DNA of 64,000 nucleotides from Kineosporia corallincola (GTDB lineage Bacteria; Actinomycetota; Actinomycetes; Actinomycetales; Kineosporiaceae): NCBI RefSeq assembly GCF_018499875.1, contig NZ_JAHBAY010000005.1, positions 1 to 64,000 of the forward strand, read 5' to 3'. Shown piece by piece: positions 7,384 to 14,587 of this stretch (position 1 is its first letter; each line of letters starts with the position of its first letter). The notes under the pieces were generated by a model. It saw only the letters and a program-made list of their open reading frames with translations, ran no database searches and was not told where the DNA came from. The position numbers and the translations under genes were made by a program.

Positions 7384-9249
7384 ATGCGCCGTGGAACAGG
7401 ACGGCACGATTTGCCCGGTCATGGCTCCTGGGTGCGCGGGCTCGCTCGCCGCAAGGGTTCCGCCTACGCCCTTCTGGCCTCGATGGATCCCTCCCAGCCA
7501 ATCCTCGGAGCCCGCCAGCAGCTGATGCAGCGCCTGGTCGAGGTCACCGGGGCCGGGCGGGCGCAGTTGTGGCAGGCGCTGCCGGAGCACCCCGACCGGC
7601 TGCGCCTGGTCCAGAGTTTTCCGCCGGAGACTGGGTCGGCTCGCGAAGTGGACCTGGCGAGCATCGGTCGCCAGGCGGACGGGGTCACCCTCGTCCTGCC
7701 GTGGCGAGGGGACGAAGGTCGTGGGCCGGTCCTTGCCGCACTGACACTCAACGTCCGGTGCCGGACACGCCGTGCCCACCGGGAACTGGTCGACACCGCC
7801 AACTGCCTCGTGGTGCTGCACCGCCGGCAGACACTCCTGAACCAGCTCGGCCGGCAGGTCGGCCACACCACGCAGCTGGCGGGGGAGGTCCTGGACTCCT
7901 CGCGCCGACTGGCCGGCATCCGCGAGCTGGAACGCCGTCGGGTGGCCGCGGAGGTGGCGGTCTTCGCCCAGGGCCGGCTGGCCCCGCTGCACGCCGGCGT
8001 CGACCGGCTGGCGCGGGCTCCGGAAAATGCCGCGGAGCTGACGCAGCTGCGGGTGGAACTCGACCGGTTGGTCACCGACTTCCGGGCACTGGCGCGAGGC
8101 ATTCGGCCACGGGTCCTGTACTCCAAGGGGCTCCGGGCAGCCCTCAGCGAGGTAACGGCGGGCCACCCGGGACGGGTGCGCATCACCGGCACCGTGCCGC
8201 CCCGGCTGGACCCGGAGGTGGTGGCGTCGCTGTACTACCTGGCCGCCGCCGCCGTGCAGGCCGTCAGCCAGGCCGAGGCGGACCTGGACATCGTCCTGGA
8301 GTACCGCCGTCTGCGGGTGGATGCTCTCGGGGTGCAGATGACGCTGCTGGTCGGCCTGGGCGGGACGCTCCGGCCGGGACAGGCTCGCGTGATGATGCGG
8401 GCAGCCCTGGCCATGGACGGCGACCGGCTCGCCGCGGTCGGCGGATGGTGCGAGGTGGCTGAGGAGGAGTCCGGCGCCCACGGTCGGCTGCAGGTCGTGG
8501 CCTGGGTCCCGGACCGGCTGGAGCCCCCGGCGCAGGCCGCTCTGGTACCTGCCGGGAACCTGCACGCACGTGTGCGTTCCCAGGCGCTACGGCTGGTGGC
8601 CCGCTACGCCGACGCCGACGGATCGGCCCGGGCCCGGCACCTGCTCAGCCGGCTGGACGAACCGGTCCACGTCGCCGTCGCCGGACTGCCCGCCCCCGAC
8701 CTGCCCCACGCCGGCTTCACGCAGACGGTGCGGGCCCGGCCGGATCTGGTGCTGCTGGTCAACAACGACCTACCGCGGCAGCGGCCCCGGGGAGCACTGC
8801 CCGCGGGCGTCGTCGACACTCCCCCGGACGTCATCGTCGGGCCGGTCCCCGGGACGCCGCGCACGGAGTACCAGATCCTCCTTCCGGGAGTCGGCCCGCT
8901 GCGTTCGGGCATCCCTCCCGAGCGGCTGTCCGAGGCGCTGACCACCGAGGTGGTGGCCCGGGCCGACCTGCTGCGGGCACGGACCGTGCTGAGCACGATG
9001 CAGCAGCTGGTGCAGGCGTTCCCGCCACCGCCGGACCAGCTGGGGCTGCTGGAGCTCGAGCTGGCCGAACTGCGGCACGGCGCGTGGGAACTGACCGAGC
9101 TGGAGGCGTTGGGACGAACCGGATCGGGGGCCCTCGTCTCACCGGGGGATGAAGCCCAGGACGGTGGTGCCGCCGCCCGGGGCAGTGCGCACCTGAAGCC
9201 GTCCTCCCACGGCCAGGACCCGGCGCCGCATGTTGGCCACGCCGGTTGA
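7384..9249 (+). CDS. GAF / HisKA_3-like protein lacking the phospho-acceptor His (pseudo-histidine kinase)
   Basis: The order is a GAF-like sensor domain (from about nt 7483), a HisKA_3-like helical pair, a remnant GHKL ATPase region, then a C-terminal extension of about 200 residues. The HisKA_3 box of this family (RRRIERDLHDGAQQRL) appears here as RRRVAAEVAVFAQGRL, with the His codon position occupied by GCG (Ala) at 7957-7959. The following ARGIRPRVL block is kept. ATP-binding motifs are barely recognisable, so kinase activity is unlikely. Residues after LLSRLDEPVHVAVAG faintly recall dynamin-like GTPases without a P-loop (very tentative). The start is uncertain (GTG 7294, ATG 7384 or ATG 7483) and none has a good ribosome site; a TACAGT box at 7316-7321 favours the later ones. 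Its 3' end runs 111 bp antisense into the convergent kinase gene. Confidence 0.7.
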   Translation: MRRGTGRHDLPGHGSWVRGLARRKGSAYALLASMDPSQPILGARQQLMQRLVEVTGAGRAQLWQALPEHPDRLRLVQSFPPETGSAREVDLASIGRQADGVTLVLPWRGDEGRGPVLAALTLNVRCRTRRAHRELVDTANCLVVLHRRQTLLNQLGRQVGHTTQLAGEVLDSSRRLAGIRELERRRVAAEVAVFAQGRLAPLHAGVDRLARAPENAAELTQLRVELDRLVTDFRALARGIRPRVLYSKGLRAALSEVTAGHPGRVRITGTVPPRLDPEVVASLYYLAAAAVQAVSQAEADLDIVLEYRRLRVDALGVQMTLLVGLGGTLRPGQARVMMRAALAMDGDRLAAVGGWCEVAEEESGAHGRLQVVAWVPDRLEPPAQAALVPAGNLHARVRSQALRLVARYADADGSARARHLLSRLDEPVHVAVAGLPAPDLPHAGFTQTVRARPDLVLLVNNDLPRQRPRGALPAGVVDTPPDVIVGPVPGTPRTEYQILLPGVGPLRSGIPPERLSEALTTEVVARADLLRARTVLSTMQQLVQAFPPPPDQLGLLELELAELRHGAWELTELEALGRTGSGALVSPGDEAQDGGAAARGSAHLKPSSHGQDPAPHVGHAG

Positions 9250-10167
9250 GGTCTCGAGAGCACCCGGGGGGATGCCGGGGCCGGCATCGGCGACGCAGAA
9301 GCTGAGGCCGGCCGGGCCTTCGGCCAGCCGAACCCACACCGGGGCACCGGCGGCGTGCTTGCGCGCGTTGTTCACCGCCTCCAGGCAGATGAAGTAGACG
9401 GCCTGTTCCACGATGCTCTCGTAGCGACGTTCTGGACACCACTGCGAGGCGTCCAGGTTCACCTGCGCGCCCGCGTCGCGGAACTCGGCCTCCAGCGCGG
9501 CGGCGACACCGGCGTCCCCCAGCAGCTGGCCGTCCCCCGCCGCGACGGTCAGCAGGGACTTCTCGGTGAGGGCGAGCCCGGCGCGCAGACGCTGGAGCTG
9601 GCTCTGCACTCCTGCCGGATTGCCCTGCACCACCTGGAGTTCCAGAAGCCCGAGCATCATGCCGAGGGCCACCAGATGGTGCTGAGCGCCGTCGTGCAGG
9701 TTGCGCTCGATGGCCTCGCGCTCGGCGTCCCGTTCGCCGAGGGCACGGCGGCGGGTGGCGGCCACGCGCTCGGCGTGCCCGCGGGCCGACTCCAGGGACC
9801 GCTGCAGTTCCGCGTTGATCATGGTGTTGTGCAGGACCGGTCCCAGCACGCCGGCCGCATCGGCCAGCAGACGCCGGTGACGGCGGGTCAACCGACCGTG
9901 ACGCTCCACGGACAGGACGCCCATGGTGGTGGTACAGGCGGTGACCGGCACCCGGTACCCGGCCTTGGGTCCCTGCGACGCCGAAGGCGCCTGCGGCCCG
10001 GGCCAGGAGAATTCCCGGCCGTCGGACAGGGTCAGCCGGACCCGCGCCACGCCGAGAGCAGAGTGCAGGTGCCGGCAGACCTCGGTCAGGCGCAGCAGGT
10101 CCGGGCCGGGAGCCAGGCGCGCGATCGCCTTGAGCACCCCGCCCCGTCCCTCGGGCAGAGCGGTCAC
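9139..10167 (-). CDS. NarL-type sensor histidine kinase (GAF-like, HisKA_3, GHKL)
   Basis: This cytosolic 342-aa sensor kinase has no membrane segment. It has a GAF-like N-terminal domain (about 1-120), a coiled segment, and a HisKA_3 domain with the phospho-acceptor in ERNLHDGAQHHL (His158). The GHKL ATPase shows an N-box (CLEAVNNARKHA, about 261-272), a G1 box (DAGPGIP, about 294-300) and a G2 region ending in GGTTVLGF. All key residues appear intact, unlike the neighbouring kinase-like gene. It begins at GTG 10167, and the GTGA overlaps the stop of the upstream response regulator by 4 nt, so the two are translationally coupled and almost certainly form one two-component system. Its 3' end overlaps the convergent gene by 111 bp. 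Confidence 0.93.
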   Translation of the reverse strand: MTALPEGRGGVLKAIARLAPGPDLLRLTEVCRHLHSALGVARVRLTLSDGREFSWPGPQAPSASQGPKAGYRVPVTACTTTMGVLSVERHGRLTRRHRRLLADAAGVLGPVLHNTMINAELQRSLESARGHAERVAATRRRALGERDAEREAIERNLHDGAQHHLVALGMMLGLLELQVVQGNPAGVQSQLQRLRAGLALTEKSLLTVAAGDGQLLGDAGVAAALEAEFRDAGAQVNLDASQWCPERRYESIVEQAVYFICLEAVNNARKHAAGAPVWVRLAEGPAGLSFCVADAGPGIPPGALETSTGVANMRRRVLAVGGRLQVRTAPGGGTTVLGFIPR

Positions 10168-10859
10168 TGGTCGCGCCGGGTCCGGAGGTAGGTCAGCACC
10201 GCCAGGACACGCCGGTGGTGGGAGGTGGCGTCGTTGGGCAGGCCGAGCTTGGTGAAGATGGCGGCGACGTTCTTCTCGACGGCCTTGGCCGAGAGGAACA
10301 GTTCCCGGGCGATACCGGAGTTGGACCGGCCCTCGGCCATCAGGCGCAGGACCTCGGCCTCCCGCTCGGTCAGTGACCCCAGGGCGTCGGACTGACCCGC
10401 TGGACTGCCGACCAGCTGCCCGGCCACCACAGGCTCGATCACGATCTCCCCGTCCGCGACCCGGCGGACGGTGTCGCGCAGGGCCACGGCGCTGGAGATG
10501 CGGTCCTTCAGCCGGTACCCCACGGCCTCCGTGCCGATCCGCAGAATCTCCATCAGATAGTGAGCTTCACCGTAGTGGGACAGCAGAAGCAGACCGGTGC
10601 GTGGATACCGGGCCCGCAGTTTCCGGGCCGTGGTCAGGCCACCGTCGGGATGCGGCGGCATCCTGATGTCGAGTACGGCCACGTCGACCGGTGCGCTCTC
10701 CAGCAGCGGGAAGAGTTTGTCGCCGTCGTCGACCGCGCCGACCACGACGTGACCGGTCGCCTCGAGGAGCAGGACCAGCCCCTCCCGGAACAGGGCGCCG
10801 TCCTCCGCCACAGCGATCCTCAAGGGAGGCGCGAAGGATTCGGCCGGGCGTTCATTCAT
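10164..10859 (-). CDS. NarL/LuxR-family response regulator
   Basis: This 231-aa response regulator has a receiver domain (LRIAVAEDGALFREG; phospho-Asp at about residue 64 in VAVLDIRMPP; conserved Lys at about 118 in GYRLKDR) and a LuxR helix-turn-helix (about 150-215; LTEREAEVLRLMAEGRSNSG and LSAKAVEKNVAAIFTKL). It is the cognate partner of the downstream sensor kinase, with which it shares a 4-nt GTGA overlap. It is divergent from the Hsp70-like gene starting at 10977, which is therefore a plausible target of the pair. Confidence 0.93.
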   Translation of the reverse strand: MNERPAESFAPPLRIAVAEDGALFREGLVLLLEATGHVVVGAVDDGDKLFPLLESAPVDVAVLDIRMPPHPDGGLTTARKLRARYPRTGLLLLSHYGEAHYLMEILRIGTEAVGYRLKDRISSAVALRDTVRRVADGEIVIEPVVAGQLVGSPAGQSDALGSLTEREAEVLRLMAEGRSNSGIARELFLSAKAVEKNVAAIFTKLGLPNDATSHHRRVLAVLTYLRTRRDQ

Positions 10860-10926
10860 GCGGCGTAGTCATAGCGTTGAGCCTTCGGTGCCTCGCGTGA
10901 TCCAGCAGGGGGACGCAAGGGATTAT

Positions 10927-10970
10927 TGTGCAGAGCAGGAAATATTGCACTTATGTGCTGCACAGGAAGG
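10927..10970 (+). promoter_or_regulatory. Inverted repeat and ribosome binding site in front of the Hsp70-like gene
   Basis: TGTGCAG (10927-10933) and CTGCACA (10958-10964) form a 7-bp inverted repeat spaced by 24 nt. The right arm runs directly into the Shine-Dalgarno AGGAAGGGG that serves the TTG start at 10977. It could be an operator or an RNA stem that masks the ribosome site. Inference from position only. Confidence 0.3.
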
Positions 10971-10976
10971 GGCGCC

Positions 10977-12074
10977 TTGACCTACGGCCTGGGCATCGAT
11001 CTCGGAACCACCTTCACGACCGCGGCCGTCAGCAGCGGCGGCGAACCGCGGATGGTGCCTCTGTCCGAGCGGCAGGCCGTGCTCATGCGTTCCGTGGTGA
11101 GGATCGAACCCGACCATCTGGCGGTGGCCGGTAGCACGCGCAGCGGCAGTCCCGCCATCGCCGCGCACCGGTTCCGGCGTCATCTCGGGGACTCGAAGAA
11201 TCTGACGGTGGCCGGGCGCACCGTGAACCCGGCGGCTCTGCTCACCACCTTGCTGGCCAATGTCCTGGACCGGGTGGCCTGGTCCGAAGGTGCCCCGCCG
11301 GATCAGGTGGTGCTCACCTGCCCGGCCGTCTGGGGCCCGTACCGGCGGGAGCAGCTGATCGAGATCGCCCGCCGCGCCGGGCTCGCCCGTCACCAGGTCA
11401 CCGTCGTCAGCGAGGCCGAGGCGGTGACCGCGCACCATCTCCTGAGCCACCCCCTGCCGGACCCGGCGCTGCTCGCCGTCTACGACCTGGGAGGCGGAAG
11501 CTTCGACGCCACGCTGACCTACCGGCACGACCGCGGCACCGGCGGTGCCGGGGGAACCGGCGTGCTGGGCGTGCTGGGCGTGCCCGAGTCTCTGGAGTGG
11601 TTCGGCGGCGTGGATCTGGACGAACTCATCCTCCGGCAGGTGGACGAGACCTCCAGCGGAGCACTTTCCCTGCTGGAGGGCCGTCTCCCCGAGCAGGCGG
11701 TGACGATGGACCGGGTCCGCCAGGCCTGCGTCCGGGCCAAGGAGAAACTCTCCACGGTGCCTCCCGACGGTCAGGTTCTCGTCCAGGCCCCGCTGCCCGG
11801 GCAGGACCGGCCGGTCAGGATCAGCCGGGCCCAGCTGGAGGGGTGGACCCGCCCCTACCTGGAGGCCGGGCTTCCCAGTCTGCGCCGGGCGTTCGAGTCC
11901 GCCGGCGTGCACGCGCGTGATCTGTCCGCTGTTCTGCTGGTCGGCGGCATGGCCCACGTTCCCCTGGTGGTCTCGATGCTCACGGACGATCTCGGCAGGC
12001 CTCCGTACGTCCCTTCAGAACCCCAGCAGGTTACGGCCCTGGGCGCCGCGGCGCTGGCCGCATCTGCTTCCTGA
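10977..12074 (+). CDS. Hsp70-like actin-fold ATPase (DnaK-type nucleotide domain only)
   Basis: This 365-aa protein has the Hsp70/actin ATPase signatures intact: phosphate-1 (GLGIDLGTTFTTAAV at the N-terminus), phosphate-2 (AVYDLGGGSFDATL) and adenosine motif (AVLLVGGMAHVPLV). The beta-sandwich substrate-binding domain and lid of DnaK are missing, as in many small actinobacterial Hsp70-like proteins. The TTG at 10977 is chosen because AGGAAGGGG precedes it and the fold begins immediately after; the frame is open to 10926. It is divergent from the two-component pair and lies just upstream of the sigma factor/ADP-ribosyltransferase-fold gene pair. The partner it chaperones or switches is unknown. 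Confidence 0.87.
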   Translation: MTYGLGIDLGTTFTTAAVSSGGEPRMVPLSERQAVLMRSVVRIEPDHLAVAGSTRSGSPAIAAHRFRRHLGDSKNLTVAGRTVNPAALLTTLLANVLDRVAWSEGAPPDQVVLTCPAVWGPYRREQLIEIARRAGLARHQVTVVSEAEAVTAHHLLSHPLPDPALLAVYDLGGGSFDATLTYRHDRGTGGAGGTGVLGVLGVPESLEWFGGVDLDELILRQVDETSSGALSLLEGRLPEQAVTMDRVRQACVRAKEKLSTVPPDGQVLVQAPLPGQDRPVRISRAQLEGWTRPYLEAGLPSLRRAFESAGVHARDLSAVLLVGGMAHVPLVVSMLTDDLGRPPYVPSEPQQVTALGAAALAASAS

Positions 12075-12367
12075 CCGGCCGGGGCCGCCAGGCCGCCGGG
12101 GCGAGCTCCGCAGAAAATTTCTGAGAAAGAACCGGCGCGGGCGATCCGCCCGAGCGTTTCAGCCGTACTGAAGGTAGGAGCCATTTTGCTGTCCGTGAGC
12201 GGTCCGTGGCACCGCGCCTCCGCCCGCGCACGACAGACAGACCCGGCTTAGCCGATGTGCCGGCCCCGGGCAAGAGGGAATTCCCTACTCTCGAACGGGG
12301 GAAAAGCCTTCACGCAGGGGGGAGCACCCCATATCGGGCCGGTAGGCATCCTTGCCAGGGTCGGGGT
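12075..12367 (+). promoter_or_regulatory. Upstream region of the ECF sigma factor
   Basis: This non-coding stretch contains a perfect GGGAATTCCC palindrome (12277-12286) about 80 nt before the sigma factor start. A GGAAT element is typical of some ECF -35 boxes, so it could mark an autoregulated promoter, but no convincing -10 was found. An open frame back to 12206 has poor codon use and is not accepted as coding. Confidence 0.3.
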
Positions 12368-12961
12368 ATGTCGCAGAACGCGGAAGAGCCACCGGCTCTG
12401 ACCCTTGTGTCTCGCCCCGCCGAAGGGCCCGCCGATGGACCGGACGACAACGAGCGACGCTTCGTGGACCTGGTCGGCGAACACCGTCCCGCTCTCCTGG
12501 CGTACGCGATCCGGCTGACCCGCGGGGACGTCGGGCGCGCCGAGGACATCGTCCAGGAGACGTTCGTGCGGGCCTGGCTGCGGATCGACCGGCTCACCCC
12601 GGAACAGGGCTCGGTGGGCTCCTGGTTGCGCCGGGTCGCCTACAACCTCGCGGTGGACGGGCACCGGATGCGTCAGGTCCGGCCGCCCGAGGTGGAGCTG
12701 CAACAGCACGACGTGCCGATGCGGCAGGATGGCGGCGACGGAACCGAGCAAATCGTTGTGGGAATGGTGATTAGAGACATGCTCACCTCCATCTGGCCGG
12801 AACACCGGGCCGTTGTGGAAGAGGTCTACCTGAGGGACCGCACGGTCGCCGAAGCCGCTTCGGTACTGGGCATTCCCGTGGGGACAGTGAAGAGCCGCCT
12901 GTTCTACGCGCTGCGCACCTTACGTGGGACCGCTGCCGAAAGCGGCCTTCGGGCAAGCTGA
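12368..12961 (+). CDS. ECF-type RNA polymerase sigma factor
   Basis: This sigma-70 family ECF factor of about 197 aa has region 2 (FVDLVGEHRPALLAYAIRL ... AEDIVQETFVRAWLRID with the -10 binding WLRRVAYNLAVD) and region 4 (MLTSIWPEHRAVVEEVYLRD ... SVLGIPVGTVKSRLFYALR). The ATG at 12368 is preferred: a purine-rich AGGGTCGGGGT precedes it and the family alignment starts soon after. Its TGA is immediately followed by the ATG of the membrane-anchored ADP-ribosyltransferase-fold gene, so the two are co-translated. That partner is not a zinc anti-sigma factor by sequence, but adjacency suggests a regulatory or target relationship. Confidence 0.93.
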   Translation: MSQNAEEPPALTLVSRPAEGPADGPDDNERRFVDLVGEHRPALLAYAIRLTRGDVGRAEDIVQETFVRAWLRIDRLTPEQGSVGSWLRRVAYNLAVDGHRMRQVRPPEVELQQHDVPMRQDGGDGTEQIVVGMVIRDMLTSIWPEHRAVVEEVYLRDRTVAEAASVLGIPVGTVKSRLFYALRTLRGTAAESGLRAS

Positions 12962-14053
12962 ATGAACGGGCCTCAGGCCGCGACTATCGCCGCCGTCATC
13001 GTCATCGCGCTCGGTCTGATACTGATAGGCCTGGGCACACGCCAGAAACCACCCCCGGCTTCCGCCCAGGAACAGGGAGACTCGCTCGAGTTCGACGAGG
13101 AACAGGAACCGGCCTACCACCACCAGGCCGCCGCACCGCTGTTCGAGCCGACGACCGAAGATCTGACCCAGCTCGCCGGTCTCGTCGGTCTGAGCGGCCC
13201 CGCCGAATCAGCCGACGACTTCGAGGATCCGGACCCTCCGCTGGTCGTCATCGAGACCCGGCCGTTCGTTCCCCTCGTCACGATGGGTCATGAGAGCACG
13301 GCCACGGAGCGGGACGCCTGCCGCGAAAGGATGGGCACCGGGCTGGATCCCGACCTGGCCGAAGTGACGCGCCTGATCGAGAGCCGGCCGCCCGAGCTGC
13401 GCGGCATGCTGATGAACGCCCCCGCGCCGGTCGTCCACCAGGAGCTTGCCGTCCTGCGGGCCTACCTGCGGGGCGCGCTCGCCGGGCTGGACTCCCGGTT
13501 GCGCAACGGTCCGGCCGAGCCCGGCGACCGGGCTTTGGCGGCCTGCCTCATGTCGGGCCTCAGCCGCCTGCCGGTGCACCACGGCGCGGTCTTCCACCGG
13601 GCGCCGCGCGACGACCTCTCCTTGGACGCCTTCTTTCCCGACAGCGTCCTGATCGAGCCCACCTTCGTCCGGGCCGACCGGACTTCGTTCCCGGCCGGCG
13701 GATTCGGGGAAGGCCCTGCCATCTCCTACGTCATCTGGTCCGAGACCGGGCGTCTGTGCCCGCTTTTCGCAGGTCATGCCGACACCGTGCTGTTCGCGGC
13801 GACGTCCCGCTTCCGGGTTCTCGCCCTGGACCAGCAGCAGGACGACGCGACCGTCTACCTGGCGGAGGACGTCGATCTGCCGGGCGAGCGGGGCGGGCGA
13901 CGGCCTCAGGTGCTCCAGCACCTGCGCGAGCAAGCCTTGTCCGCGGGAATCGGCCCGATCGACGGTCCGGCACCGTCGCCCACCCCGCACCCCGGCCTGG
14001 ACGACAACGGTCGCCCGTTCGCGTTCAGCACCGGCACCACGGTGGCCCTCTGA
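12962..14053 (+). CDS. Membrane-anchored ADP-ribosyltransferase-fold protein, catalytic Glu probably lost
   Basis: This 363-aa protein has an N-terminal membrane helix (AATIAAVIVIALGLILIGLG, about residues 6-25), an acidic linker, then a domain resembling actinobacterial ADP-ribosyltransferases. A strand with Arg (GAVFHRAPRDDL) is followed by SVLIEPTFVRADRT, YVIWSETGRLCPL and DTVLFAATSRFRVLAL. In active members the last block reads ExExxFxPGTRFRVL. Here the Glu pair before the VLF strand is Asp-Thr, and the STS motif is degraded, so transferase activity is doubtful. It directly follows the sigma factor (TGA then ATG with no gap). It may be surface-exposed or face the cytosol; topology cannot be decided from sequence alone. 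The family call rests on motif order only. Confidence 0.7.
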   Translation: MNGPQAATIAAVIVIALGLILIGLGTRQKPPPASAQEQGDSLEFDEEQEPAYHHQAAAPLFEPTTEDLTQLAGLVGLSGPAESADDFEDPDPPLVVIETRPFVPLVTMGHESTATERDACRERMGTGLDPDLAEVTRLIESRPPELRGMLMNAPAPVVHQELAVLRAYLRGALAGLDSRLRNGPAEPGDRALAACLMSGLSRLPVHHGAVFHRAPRDDLSLDAFFPDSVLIEPTFVRADRTSFPAGGFGEGPAISYVIWSETGRLCPLFAGHADTVLFAATSRFRVLALDQQQDDATVYLAEDVDLPGERGGRRPQVLQHLREQALSAGIGPIDGPAPSPTPHPGLDDNGRPFAFSTGTTVAL

Positions 14054-14587
14054 TCCAGAACCCGGTCGGCGCATGTGGTCCAGCAGTGGGCCCGCGCGCC
14101 TGACAGCCACCCCGGGGTGTGTGCCGGTGCAGCGCGACGACGGCAAGACGCACCCGACCCCACCCGGTTGCGTCGTGACCGGACTCATCAGGACGTACGG
14201 GAATCATCTCTGCGGTCAAGGATTTTCAGGATAAAATCCTGCCAGGCACGTCACCGCGCAATTTTCGGCAGGCCGCCCGAGGTGCCACCGTCACCAGGGC
14301 AGGCCCTTCGGCGCCGATGGCCGAAGACACCCAAGCAGCGGCGAGTGTCATCGCTTCCCCACGGACTTTCTTGCAGCGCGCCCGGTAGAGGCCGCCCGGT
14401 GGTGGATCACCCGCTGCGTCACTCCGCCGTTTTTTGAGATGAAATCTTCTTCCAGAAAACTTTTTTCATCATCTGACCGCCGAGCAGGTCGATCTTGTAC
14501 CCCAAACGTCCTTGAGTTACAAGGATCCCAAAACGGACGCGGCAGCGCTAGCGTCCATCCGTCAGCACATCCGCTCCAGGAGGTTCG
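14054..14587. promoter_or_regulatory. Relatively AT-rich intergenic region before the S15-family hydrolase
   Basis: No convincing gene is present. At 14219-14240, AGGATTTT and AAAATCCT form an 8-bp stem with a 6-nt loop that may end the upstream transcript. Around 14430-14475 the DNA is locally AT-rich, unusual for this window, with T-runs and a GATGAAA/TTTCATC inverted pair. At 14491-14527, GATCTTGTA and TACAAGGATC form an imperfect inverted repeat (18-nt spacer) 60-95 nt before the hydrolase start, a candidate operator or promoter. Confidence 0.35.
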
